Source: Raineyella sp. LH-20
GTDB taxonomy: Bacteria > Actinomycetota > Actinomycetes > Propionibacteriales > Propionibacteriaceae
Direction: 5' to 3'
Assembly (NCBI RefSeq): GCF_033110965.1
Contig: NZ_CP137003.1
Coordinates: 2,976,001 to 3,040,000, forward strand
DNA: 64,000 nucleotides
Each line of letters begins with the position of its first letter. Positions within the stretch are counted from its first letter, which is position 1. A program made the translations under genes and the position numbers. Positions 50,399-59,159 of the stretch are shown one piece after another. The notes beneath the pieces were generated by a model. It saw only the letters and a program-made list of their open reading frames with translations. It searched no databases and was not told the DNA's origin.

Positions 50399-53300
50399 TC
50401 AGTGCAACCCCGCCCAGCCGGACCGCGACACCGAGCGCAGGTGCCGCAACACCACCGACACCGCCGCCAGGCCCGGCTGCGGAAGTTCCTGGAGCTGCTG
50501 CAGCGAGCGGTGTGCGCGCTGGGCGGCCGCGGCGTTGTCCTCGATCCATTGCTGCAGACGCTGTTCCACCTCCCCCGAGCTCGGGGTGCTGGCGAGCACG
50601 GCAGCGGTGAGGGACTTGGCGGCGGCGTACACGTCGGCGCGGACGGCGCTGCGGGCCAGTGAGTCCCACAACTCGTCGCGGGGCAGCGTGCTGATGCTGG
50701 TGAGCAGCTCGTCGACGTCGAACTGCTCGGTGACCGCGAAGTACAGCTCGGCGACGTCGGTGAGGTCCTCCTCGGCGCGCCGGGCCAGGTCGGTGATGTC
50801 CAGCAGGGCGAAGGCGTCCAGCAGTCCCTCGGTCCACCGGGCGAGGTCCTCGGGGACGCCTGCCGCCATCAGTTCGGCGACGTTGGTCTCGAAGCGCACC
50901 CGCTCGGCGCCGTGCAGCAGCTCGTCCATCCGCTGCTCGAAGGCGGCCACCCCGGGTCGGTAGCGGTCGATGTCCGCGCCGAGGTCGGAGTGCGCCGGCC
51001 GCTCCAGGAGGATCCACCGGGTCGCCCGGTCGAGCAGCCGGCGCGACTCGCGGTGCAGTCGGGCCTGCACCGCCGTCCCGATCAGGTTGTCGAGGGACTT
51101 GACCCGGTGCATGAACCGGTCGATGTCGAAGACCTCGCGGGCCAGCACCAGTGCGCGGGCGATCTCCGGCATCGTCGCCCCGGTCTCCTCGTACGCCCGC
51201 TGGACGAAGGTCATCCCGCCCAGGTTGACCACCGAGTTGGCGACGACGGTGGTGATGATCTCGCGCCGCAACGGGTGGATGTCGGGCAGTCGGGGGAACC
51301 GTTCGAGGATCTGGCGGGGGAAGTAGCTGCGCAGCTCGTGGCCGAACCAGGCCTCGTCCGGCAGGTCGCTGGCGTTGATGGCCTGCTTGAGGTCCAGCTT
51401 GACGTACGCCAGCAGAGTCGCCCGTTCCGGGCTGGTCAGCCCCTGGTCCGCCTTCTCGCGGGCGCGCAGCCGGGCGTCGGAAGGCAGTGACTCGATGTCT
51501 CGGTCCAGCAGGCCGCGCTCCTCGAGGTAGCGCAGCAGCCGCAGGTAGGCGCCGAGTCGCTGGCCGCGCCGCTCCCGGGAGTGACCGAGCAGGACGTTCT
51601 GGCTGTAGTTGTCCTCCAGCACCAGCCGGGCGACCTCGTCGGTCATCTCCCGCAGCAGCCGGTTGCGCTGCTTGTAGGTGAGTTCGCCGATCTGGATCAG
51701 GCCGGTGAGCGGGATCTTGAGGTTCACCTCGTGGTCGGAGGTGTCGACACCGGCGGAGTTGTCGATCGCGTCGGTGTTGAGATTGATGCCGCTCAGGGCG
51801 GCCTCGATCCGGCCGAGCTGGCTGAACCCGAGGTTGCCGCCCTCCCCCACCACCTTCACCCGCAGCTCGCTGCCGTTGATCCGGACCGGGTCGTTGGCCC
51901 GGTCACCGATCTCGGCGTCCGACTCGTCGGTCGATTTGACGTACGTCCCGATGCCGCCGTTCCACAGCAGGTCGACCGGGGCCTGCAGCACCGCCCGGAT
52001 CAGTTCGTGCGGCGACAGCTCCGCCGTCTCCTCGGGCAGGCCCAGCGCCGCGCGCATCTGCTCGCTGACCGGGATGGCCTTGAGCGTACGGGAGAACACC
52101 CCGCCGCCGGCGGAGATCAGCGTGCGGTCGTAGTCCTGCCAGGAGGATCGGCTCAGGTCGAACAGCCGACGCCGTTCGGCGAGCGAGACCGCCGGGTCCG
52201 GGTCGGGGTCCACGAAGATGTCGCGGTGGTCGAAGGCGGCCACCAGCCGGATGTGCGGCGAGAGCAGCATGCCGTTGCCGAAGACGTCGCCGGACATGTC
52301 GCCGATCCCGACGACGGTGACGTCCTCGCGCTGGATGTCGCGGTCCAGCTCGCGGAAGTGCCGTTTCACCGACTCCCAGGCGCCCCGGGCGGTGATCCCC
52401 ATCGCCTTGTGGTCGTAGCCGGTGGAGCCGCCCGAGGCGAAGGCGTCGTCCAGCCAGTACGCATAGTTGCGGGCGATCGCGTTGGCGATGTCGGAGAACC
52501 AGGCGGTCCCCTTGTCGGCCGCCACCACCAGGTAGGTGTCGTCGCCGTCGTGGCGGACCACCCGGGGCGGCGGGATCGCCACCCCGTCGACGAAGTTGTC
52601 GGTGAGGTCGAGCAACGCGGCGACGAACAGCTGGTACGCCTCCCGGCCCTTGGTCGCCCAGCCCTCCCGGTCCACCGCCGGGTCCGGCAGTCCCTTCGGG
52701 TAGAAGCCTCCCTTCGCCCCGGTCGGCACGATCACCGCGTTCTTGACGATCTGGGCCTTCACCAGCCCGAGGATCTCGGTGCGGAAGTCCTCCCGGCGGC
52801 CCGACCAGCGCAGCCCCCCGCGGGCGACCTTGCCGAATCTCAGGTGCACGCCCTCGACCCGTGGGCTGTAGACCCAGATCTCGTACTGGGGGCACGGCAG
52901 CGGCATCCCGGGGATGGTGGCCGGCGCCAGCTTGAGCGCGACGGTCGGCTGGATGGTCGAGGCGTCGTGCGGGGCCTCGTGGGCGCGTTGGTAGTAGTTC
53001 GTCCGCAGCGTCCCGCGGATCACGCCGATGTAGCGGCGCAGGATCCGGTCCTCCTCCAGCGAGGGCACCGCCCCGACCATCGCGTCGAGCCGGGCGACCA
53101 GGTCGTCCTCGGCCTCGCGGCGCGGCGGATCGATGATCCGGCCGCCGAACAGGTCGGGGTCGAACCGTACGCCGAACAGCTCCACCATCAGCGCGGCGAT
53201 GTCGGGGTGGGCGAGCAGCACCGAGCGCAGGTAGGTCTGCGAGTAGGCGATGCCGATCTGGCGCAGGTAGCCCGTCACCGCCCGCAGGATGACGATCTGG

Positions 53301-55255
53301 CGAGAGGTGAGCCCGGCCGCCAGCACCAGACCGTCCAGCTCGTCGGGCTCCGTACGCCCCTCCCAGGCTGCGGCGAACGCCTCCTGGAACCGCGCCCGGG
53401 TGTCCTCCCCCTCCCAGGTCGCCGCGCCGAGCGGGCGCAGACCGAAGTCGTAGACGTGGAAGACGATGCCGTCGGAGCGCTCCAGGACGTACGGACGCTC
53501 GCTGGTCACCTCGGTGCCGAGGTGGGTGAACACCGGCAGGATGCCGCTGAGGGACAGCCAGCCGCGGCTGTAGATCTTGAGCCGGCGCTCGTCGGCCGGG
53601 CTGGTCGGGGTGCGGTAGAGGTTGAGCCGCAGCTCGTCGGCGCCGATCCCCTCCAGCTCCCGCAGGTCGGCGGCGCCGACCCGGGGCGGGAAGGCCTCCT
53701 TGTACGCCGTCGGGAACCCACCGCGGTACGCCTCGGTGTAGAGGTCGCCGAGGCCCTCGCCGAACTCGTCGATCATCGCCGCGGCGAGGTCCTCGTCCCA
53801 GTCCCGGGTCGCCTCGACGATCTGGCTCTCCAGGTCGTCCGGGTCGACCTCGGGGACCGTGCGGCCGGGCGCCATGTGCAGGATGAAGTGCAGGGTGGCC
53901 AGCGGCGATTCGGTGGCCCGGGTGGTGTAGTCGACCGTCTCGCCCTGGAGCCGCTCGCGCAGGATCCGCGACACCTCCAGCCGGGCCGCGGTATTGTAGC
54001 GGTCCCGGGGCAGGTAGACCAGACAGGACATGAACCGGCCGAAAGGGTCGCGGCTGAGGAACAGCCGGGTGCGGATCTGCTCACGCAGCTGGACGATGGC
54101 CATCGTGTTGCGGGCCAGGTCGGCGATGTCGCAGCGGAACAGTTCGTCGCGCGGGTAGTTCTCCAGCTCGCTGAGCAGCGCCTTGCCGCTGTGCGAGTCC
54201 AGCGGGAACCCGGCCGCGTCGAGGACGGCGTTCACCTTGGACATCAGGTAGGGCACCTTCGTCACCGACTCGTGGTAGGCGCTGGAGGTGAACAGGCCGA
54301 TGAACCGGTGGCTGCCGATCTCGGCGCCGTCGGCGGCGTACGTCTTGACGATCACGAGGTCCATGAAGGCGCGCCGGTGGACGGTGGCGCGGGTGTTGGC
54401 CTTGGTGATCAGCAGCGGGCTGCCGGCGTCCCAGGCGGCCTGTGCCTCGGGGGCGTCGAGCGACAGATCAGTGGCACCCTCGGCTCGACGCAGCACGCCG
54501 AGCCCGGTGCCGGGAACAGCATGCTGCGCGGCACCGGCTCCGCCGTCGAACCGTACGTACCCGAGGAAGACGAACTGGTCGTCCAGCAGCCACTCGAGCA
54601 GGTCCGTCGCCGCGGCCGCGTCGTCCCGACCGGACGCGGCCAGCGCGGCCGTCTCGGCGGCGGCCTCGCGGGCGTGGTCGGCCATCTGGGTCCAGTCGTC
54701 GAAGGCGCTGCGGATGTCGCTCAGCGCGGTGCGGACGGTGGTCTCCAGCAGCTCCAGCGCCTCCCGGTCGGTGGTGCGGACCACCTCGTAGTGCATCCAG
54801 GACTCGTCGAGACCGACGGTGGTCGGCCAGGGACCCCGGGCGGCGACGTCGCGCAGGGTGCCGTCCTCGGCCCGGTCGACGGTCATCTGCGGATGGGTGA
54901 CGAACCGGACGTTGGCGCCCGCCGCCATCAACGCGGCGGACACCGAGTCCACCAGGAACGGCATGTCGTCGATGACGATCTGCAGCACGGTGTTGCGCGT
55001 CCCCCAGCCGTCCGTCTCCACCGTGGGGGTGAACACCCGCACCCGGGTCTCACCCGGCAGGCGACGCTCGGCCAGCTGCCGGTGGGACAGGGCCGCGCCC
55101 AGCAGATCCTCCGGCCGCAGGGTGGCCAACGTCTGGGTGCTCAGGTCGCGCCAGAAAGCGCTCAGCAGCGCCGTGACCTCCTCCGGGTCCATCCCCTCGG
55201 CCCGTTCGGCGCCCGCGGCGAGCAGGGCTTCACGCTGTTCACGAGACACGGCCAT
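50399..55255 (-). CDS. gdh: Large NAD-specific glutamate dehydrogenase
   Basis: A 1618-residue enzyme of the 180-kDa class oxidatively deaminating glutamate to 2-oxoglutarate. An N-terminal regulatory region with ACT-like modules (about 1-700, e.g. LQIVIDDMPFLVDSVSAALMAAGANVRFV) is followed by the catalytic core (about 730-1230). The core contains RFGKVARGGLRWSGRREDFRTEILGLVKAQIVKNAVIVPTGAKGGF in separate conserved blocks and GIGDMSGDVFGNGMLLS, then a helical C-terminal domain. The ATG at 55255 has GGGAGG upstream. The frame continues upstream through five degenerate 17-bp repeats with further ATGs, so an N-terminus longer by about 35 residues is possible. It lies downstream of cbiX but separated by 142 bases. 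Confidence 0.94.
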   Translation of the reverse strand: MAVSREQREALLAAGAERAEGMDPEEVTALLSAFWRDLSTQTLATLRPEDLLGAALSHRQLAERRLPGETRVRVFTPTVETDGWGTRNTVLQIVIDDMPFLVDSVSAALMAAGANVRFVTHPQMTVDRAEDGTLRDVAARGPWPTTVGLDESWMHYEVVRTTDREALELLETTVRTALSDIRSAFDDWTQMADHAREAAAETAALAASGRDDAAAATDLLEWLLDDQFVFLGYVRFDGGAGAAQHAVPGTGLGVLRRAEGATDLSLDAPEAQAAWDAGSPLLITKANTRATVHRRAFMDLVIVKTYAADGAEIGSHRFIGLFTSSAYHESVTKVPYLMSKVNAVLDAAGFPLDSHSGKALLSELENYPRDELFRCDIADLARNTMAIVQLREQIRTRLFLSRDPFGRFMSCLVYLPRDRYNTAARLEVSRILRERLQGETVDYTTRATESPLATLHFILHMAPGRTVPEVDPDDLESQIVEATRDWDEDLAAAMIDEFGEGLGDLYTEAYRGGFPTAYKEAFPPRVGAADLRELEGIGADELRLNLYRTPTSPADERRLKIYSRGWLSLSGILPVFTHLGTEVTSERPYVLERSDGIVFHVYDFGLRPLGAATWEGEDTRARFQEAFAAAWEGRTEPDELDGLVLAAGLTSRQIVILRAVTGYLRQIGIAYSQTYLRSVLLAHPDIAALMVELFGVRFDPDLFGGRIIDPPRREAEDDLVARLDAMVGAVPSLEEDRILRRYIGVIRGTLRTNYYQRAHEAPHDASTIQPTVALKLAPATIPGMPLPCPQYEIWVYSPRVEGVHLRFGKVARGGLRWSGRREDFRTEILGLVKAQIVKNAVIVPTGAKGGFYPKGLPDPAVDREGWATKGREAYQLFVAALLDLTDNFVDGVAIPPPRVVRHDGDDTYLVVAADKGTAWFSDIANAIARNYAYWLDDAFASGGSTGYDHKAMGITARGAWESVKRHFRELDRDIQREDVTVVGIGDMSGDVFGNGMLLSPHIRLVAAFDHRDIFVDPDPDPAVSLAERRRLFDLSRSSWQDYDRTLISAGGGVFSRTLKAIPVSEQMRAALGLPEETAELSPHELIRAVLQAPVDLLWNGGIGTYVKSTDESDAEIGDRANDPVRINGSELRVKVVGEGGNLGFSQLGRIEAALSGINLNTDAIDNSAGVDTSDHEVNLKIPLTGLIQIGELTYKQRNRLLREMTDEVARLVLEDNYSQNVLLGHSRERRGQRLGAYLRLLRYLEERGLLDRDIESLPSDARLRAREKADQGLTSPERATLLAYVKLDLKQAINASDLPDEAWFGHELRSYFPRQILERFPRLPDIHPLRREIITTVVANSVVNLGGMTFVQRAYEETGATMPEIARALVLAREVFDIDRFMHRVKSLDNLIGTAVQARLHRESRRLLDRATRWILLERPAHSDLGADIDRYRPGVAAFEQRMDELLHGAERVRFETNVAELMAAGVPEDLARWTEGLLDAFALLDITDLARRAEEDLTDVAELYFAVTEQFDVDELLTSISTLPRDELWDSLARSAVRADVYAAAKSLTAAVLASTPSSGEVEQRLQQWIEDNAAAAQRAHRSLQQLQELPQPGLAAVSVVLRHLRSVSRSGWAGLH

Positions 55256-55290
55256 GGCGGCACCGACCTCCCAGTCGTGGGCGGCGCTCG

Positions 55291-55374
55291 GTCGTCGGGC
55301 AGGCGATGCCGTCGGCAGACGATGTCGTCGGGCAGGCGACGTCATCAGGAAGGCGATGTCATCAGAAAGGCGAT
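55291..55374. repeat. Five degenerate 17-bp repeats upstream of gdh
   Basis: GTCGTCGGGCAGGCGAT-type units start at 55291, 55308 (16 bp), 55324, 55341 and 55358. On the minus strand they create TGATG stop/start overlaps and a five-residue ORF (MTSPS) before an ATG in frame with gdh. Confidence 0.85.
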
Positions 55375-55397
55375 CGGGCACCTCGATGTCGCGGATT

Positions 55398-56117
55398 CTA
55401 CGCGGCGCGGTCCTCCCGCAGGGCGGGAACCGCTGCGTACGCCTCGACGATGCGCCGGGCGACGAGACCGGTGACCTGCGGGTGGTCGCCCAGCACCGCG
55501 GCCGTCGTGGCGCCCGCCGGCCCGGCCGCCGCGGCGATCCGGTCGGCGAAGAACCCCGGGGCGAGCAGGTACGGCACCACCGTCACCCGGCGCGCGCCCG
55601 ACGCCCGCAGGGTCGCCACGGCCTCGGCCACCTCGGGGCCGGCGCCGGAGGCGTACGCCACCAGGACCGGGACCCCGAGGACCCGGCTCAGCAGGTCGCC
55701 GGCCTGGCGGGTCTCGCTGCGGCCCACCGGATGGGAGGTGCCGGCGGCGGCGAGCACCACCGCGACCGGCGCGGGATCGACCTCCCGCACCCGGTCGGCC
55801 AACGCGGCGACGACCTCCCCGGCGGGTCCCAGGTGCGGTGTGACCACGGGGCGGCCGCCGGGGACGCCGGTCAGGGCCTGCGGGATGTCCACCAGCACGT
55901 GGTAGCCGGTCCCCAGCAGCAGCGGCACCACGACGTCGGGAGCGACGGCCGCGGCGAGGTCGGCGAACGCCGGCGCGCCGGTGGACAGCCAGCCCACCTC
56001 GACCCGGGCCGCCAGCCGGTCGGCGACCGCGCGGGCGATCGCCTGCACCACCGGGGCGGCGGCGGGGTCGCGGCTGCCGTGCGCGGCCAGGATGACCGTG
56101 CCGCCCCGGGGTGGCAT
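55398..56117 (-). CDS. cbiX: Sirohydrochlorin chelatase-type protein (CbiX/SirB)
   Basis: A 239-residue two-repeat chelatase. The metal-binding His starts the motif AAHGSRDPAAAPVV (11-24), and the second repeat has ATLRASGARRVTVVPYLLAPGFFADRI. Such proteins insert Co or Fe into sirohydrochlorin. As the last gene of the sulfate-reduction operon, and next to a siroheme sulfite reductase, iron insertion to make siroheme is the likely job. The ATG overlaps the cysN stop by one base (TGATG). Confidence 0.9.
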   Translation of the reverse strand: MPPRGGTVILAAHGSRDPAAAPVVQAIARAVADRLAARVEVGWLSTGAPAFADLAAAVAPDVVVPLLLGTGYHVLVDIPQALTGVPGGRPVVTPHLGPAGEVVAALADRVREVDPAPVAVVLAAAGTSHPVGRSETRQAGDLLSRVLGVPVLVAYASGAGPEVAEAVATLRASGARRVTVVPYLLAPGFFADRIAAAAGPAGATTAAVLGDHPQVTGLVARRIVEAYAAVPALREDRAA

Positions 56118-57412
56118 CAGATCACCCAGTCGGTGTCGCCGTTGCCGTCGGGGTCGGTGCTGACCACCATGCCCGCGGCAAGCGTGCCGGCCTGCTGCGG
56201 ATCGACCAGCAGGAACGCGCCGGTGTGCCGGGCCCGGGCGTACGGCTCGGTCGGCAGGTCGGCCGCCAGGTGCAGCCGCACCCGGCCGATGTCGTTGAGC
56301 TCCAGCCGCTCGGCCGGCTGACCGACCAGGGTGTCGAGGTCGAGTGCGGCGTCGATCGTCCGGACGACGGCCTGGACCGTACGGGCACCGTTCTTCACCA
56401 GCACCCGGGCCCCCTCGACCAGCGGACGCTCGGCCAGCCAGCAGACCAGCGCGTCGAGGTCGCGGGTCGGGGTCGGCCGGTCACCGGCGGCCGAGATCAG
56501 GTCGCCGCGGGCGATGTCGATCTCGTCGGTCAGCCGCAGGGTCACCGACTGCGGGGCGTACGCCTCGTCGAGCTCCTTGTCGGCCAGGTCGATGCCGGCG
56601 ACCCGGGTGTGCTTGCCGGACGGCAGGACGACGATCTCGTCCCCGGGCCGGACGACCCCGGCGGCGATCCGGCCGGCATAGCCGCGGTACTCGCGGTGCC
56701 GCTCGTCGAGGGCGCCGGACTGCGGGCGGATGACGTACTGCACCGGGAAGCGCAGCGGCTGGGTGCGCGGGTCGTCGCCCGAGGGCAGCTCCTCCAGCAC
56801 CTCCAGCAGCGCAGCCCCGCCGTACCACGGGGTGAGCGAGGACCGGTCGGCGATGTTGTCGCCGACCAGCGCCGACACCGGGATGACGGTGACGTCGGTG
56901 ACGCCCAGGCCGTTGGCGACGTGGCGGATGTCGGTCTCGACCGCGCGGAACGTCGCTTCGTCATAGTCGACCAGGTCGATCTTGTTCACCGCGACGACGA
57001 CGTGCGGGACGCGCAGCAGCGAGGCGACCGCGAGGTGGCGCCGGGTCTGCTCCAACACCCCGTGGCGGATGTCGACCAGCAGCACGATGACGTCCGCGGT
57101 GCTGGAGCCGGTCACCGTGTTGCGGGTGTACTGCACATGGCCGGGGCAGTCGGCGAGGATGAACGAGCGGCGCGGGGTGGCGAAGTAGCGGTAGGCCACG
57201 TCGATGGTGATGCCCTGTTCCCGTTCGGCGCGCAGGCCGTCGGTGAGCAGTGCCAGGTCCGCCCCGGTGAGACCGCGTTCACGGCTGACCCGCTCCACCG
57301 CATCCATCTGGTCGGCCAGGATCGACTTGGTGTCGTGCAGCAGCCGACCGACCAGGGTCGACTTGCCGTCGTCCACCGAGCCGGCGGTGGCCAGGCGAAG
57401 CAGCGTGCTCAT
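56117..57412 (-). CDS. cysN: Sulfate adenylyltransferase subunit 1 (GTPase)
   Basis: A 431-residue GTPase subunit that drives sulfate activation to APS. The P-loop is GSVDDGKST (11-19), G3 is DCPGH, G4 is NKID, and EF-Tu-like beta-barrel domains follow. There is no fused CysC (APS kinase), so the route is APS to sulfite directly, consistent with the APS-type CysH two genes upstream. The ATG overlaps the cysD stop by one base (TGATG), which keeps the two subunits at matched levels. Confidence 0.95.
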   Translation of the reverse strand: MSTLLRLATAGSVDDGKSTLVGRLLHDTKSILADQMDAVERVSRERGLTGADLALLTDGLRAEREQGITIDVAYRYFATPRRSFILADCPGHVQYTRNTVTGSSTADVIVLLVDIRHGVLEQTRRHLAVASLLRVPHVVVAVNKIDLVDYDEATFRAVETDIRHVANGLGVTDVTVIPVSALVGDNIADRSSLTPWYGGAALLEVLEELPSGDDPRTQPLRFPVQYVIRPQSGALDERHREYRGYAGRIAAGVVRPGDEIVVLPSGKHTRVAGIDLADKELDEAYAPQSVTLRLTDEIDIARGDLISAAGDRPTPTRDLDALVCWLAERPLVEGARVLVKNGARTVQAVVRTIDAALDLDTLVGQPAERLELNDIGRVRLHLAADLPTEPYARARHTGAFLLVDPQQAGTLAAGMVVSTDPDGNGDTDWVI

Positions 57413-58353
57413 CAGAAGTAGCCTTCCTTCTTGCGGTCCTCCATGGCCGCCTCGGAGAGGCGGTCGTCGGCGCGGGTGGCGCCCCGTTCGGTCAGGGTGG
57501 TGGCGGCGACCTCGGCGATCACCCGGGCCACGTTGTCCGCGTCGGACTCCACCGCGCCGGTGCACGACATGTCACCGACGGTGCGATAGCGCACCCGCTT
57601 GCGGACCACGGTCTCGTCCTCCCGCGGCCGGGAGACCGGCGAGTCGGTCAGCCACATGCCGTCGCGGCGGAAGACGTCGCGCTCGTGGGCGTAGTAGAGG
57701 CTGGGCAGCTCGATGTTCTCGCGCTCGATGTAGCGCCACACCTCCAGCTCGGTCCAGTTGCTCAGCGGGAAGACCCGGACGTGTTCGCCGGGGCGGTGCC
57801 GGGCGTTGTAGAGGTCCCACAGCTCGGGGCGCTGGTTGCGGGGGTCCCACTGGCCGAACTCGTCACGCAGGCTGACGATCCGCTCCTTGGCGCGGGCCTT
57901 CTCCTCGTCGCGGCGCCCGCCCCCGTAGACCGCGTCATAGCGGCCGGCGGCGATGGCGTCGAGCAGCGGCTGGGTCTGCAGCGGGTTGCGGGTGCCGTCG
58001 GCGCGCTCCACCAGGCGGCCGTCGTCGATGTAGTCCTGCACCTTGGCGACCACCAGGGTCAGCCCGAGCCGCTCGACCGTACGATCCCGGAAGTCGAGGA
58101 CCTCGGGGAAGTTGTGGCCGGTGTCGACGTGCAGCACCGGGAACGGCACCCGGCCCGGCCAGAAGGCCTTGGCGGCGAGGTGCAGCATCACCACGGAGTC
58201 CTTGCCGCCGCTGAACAGCAGCACGGGGCGCTCCAGTTCCGCGGTCACCTCGCGGAAGATGTGGATCGCCTCGCTCTCCAGCATGTCGAGCTGGCTGAGT
58301 TCATACGGGCGGGTGGGGGCGTCGTCGAGAGGGGTCACGAAGTCGGTGCTCAC
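57412..58353 (-). CDS. cysD: Sulfate adenylyltransferase subunit 2
   Basis: A 313-residue PP-loop ATP pyrophosphatase-type subunit. LLFSGGKDSVVMLHLA (near 45-60) binds ATP, and HVDTGHNFPEVLDFRD, GGRRDEEKARAKER and NWTELEVWRYI are CysD signatures. The C-terminus KKEGYF is conserved. I prefer GTG at 58353 (GTGA overlap with cysH), while an ATG at 58368 would add five residues. It acts with CysN to form APS from sulfate and ATP. Confidence 0.95.
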   Translation of the reverse strand: MSTDFVTPLDDAPTRPYELSQLDMLESEAIHIFREVTAELERPVLLFSGGKDSVVMLHLAAKAFWPGRVPFPVLHVDTGHNFPEVLDFRDRTVERLGLTLVVAKVQDYIDDGRLVERADGTRNPLQTQPLLDAIAAGRYDAVYGGGRRDEEKARAKERIVSLRDEFGQWDPRNQRPELWDLYNARHRPGEHVRVFPLSNWTELEVWRYIERENIELPSLYYAHERDVFRRDGMWLTDSPVSRPREDETVVRKRVRYRTVGDMSCTGAVESDADNVARVIAEVAATTLTERGATRADDRLSEAAMEDRKKEGYF

Positions 58354-59159
58354 AGGTGGATCCCGCATTCAGTCTTGGCGAGTCCGGCCCAGCGGCCGGC
58401 TCGCGGGTCTTCGCCGGGTGCCACCCGACGCGTGCAGGGCTCGCAGCCGATCGACGGGTAGCCGTCGGTCAGCAGCGGGTTGATCGGGACGCCGTGGGTG
58501 CCGGCGTAGTCGATCACGTCGTCGAAGGTCCACGCGGCGAGCGGGTTGATCTTCACCATGTGGTGCGTCCGGTCCCATTCGACCAGCTTGGCGTTGCGGC
58601 GCAGCGCGTTGTCCTCGCGGCGCAGCCCGGTCACCCAGGCCTCGTAGCCGGCCAGCTCGCGGGCGAGCGGCTCCACCTTGCGCAAGGCGCAGCACCGGCC
58701 GGGGTCGCGGGCGAACAGGTCCTTGCCGTACTCGGCGTCCTGCTCGGCGACCGTCTGGCGGGGCAGCACGTCGATGACGTTGACCGGCAGGACGGTGGCG
58801 ATCTCGGCCCGGGTGCCCAGGGTCTCGGCGAAGTGGTAACCGGTCTCCAGGAACAGCACGTCGACGCCCGGGTGCAGCGTGGACACCAGGTGCGGCAGCA
58901 CCGTGTCACCGGCCATCGAGCAGGCGACGGCCAGCGCGTCACCGAACTCCTCGGCGGCCCAGGCCAGCACCTCCTCGGCGGTGGCCTCGGCGAAGCGTGC
59001 GCCGGCCTCCTCGGCGAGGGCCCGCAGCTCGTCCTCCGAGCGGCGCCGACCCGGACCATGGCTCGCCGGTGACGGGTCGGTCGTCGCCGGTCCGTCGACC
59101 GGAGACGGGGCGACGGGCCCCGGCCCGTCACCGATGGGGGTCTCGGATGCGGTCGTCAC
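58350..59159 (-). CDS. cysH: Assimilatory APS reductase
   Basis: A 269-residue reductase. The catalytic Cys265 lies in the ECGIHL tail. The [4Fe-4S] ligand pairs Cys156/Cys157 and Cys239/Cys242 (GRCCALRK, GCEPCTR) mark the APS-using rather than the cluster-free PAPS-using form. The N-terminal 40 residues are Pro/Ser-rich and poorly conserved. It converts APS to sulfite with thioredoxin. GTG at 59159 overlaps the sir stop (GTGA) and follows AAGGAG. Confidence 0.95.
   Translation of the reverse strand: MTTASETPIGDGPGPVAPSPVDGPATTDPSPASHGPGRRRSEDELRALAEEAGARFAEATAEEVLAWAAEEFGDALAVACSMAGDTVLPHLVSTLHPGVDVLFLETGYHFAETLGTRAEIATVLPVNVIDVLPRQTVAEQDAEYGKDLFARDPGRCCALRKVEPLARELAGYEAWVTGLRREDNALRRNAKLVEWDRTHHMVKINPLAAWTFDDVIDYAGTHGVPINPLLTDGYPSIGCEPCTRRVAPGEDPRAGRWAGLAKTECGIHL

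Noticed and set aside
51581-55474. 1297-codon open frame opposite the glutamate dehydrogenase
   Set aside because: Its composition is typical of the antisense of a GC-rich gene and it has no recognisable domain; the minus-strand Gdh is clear.
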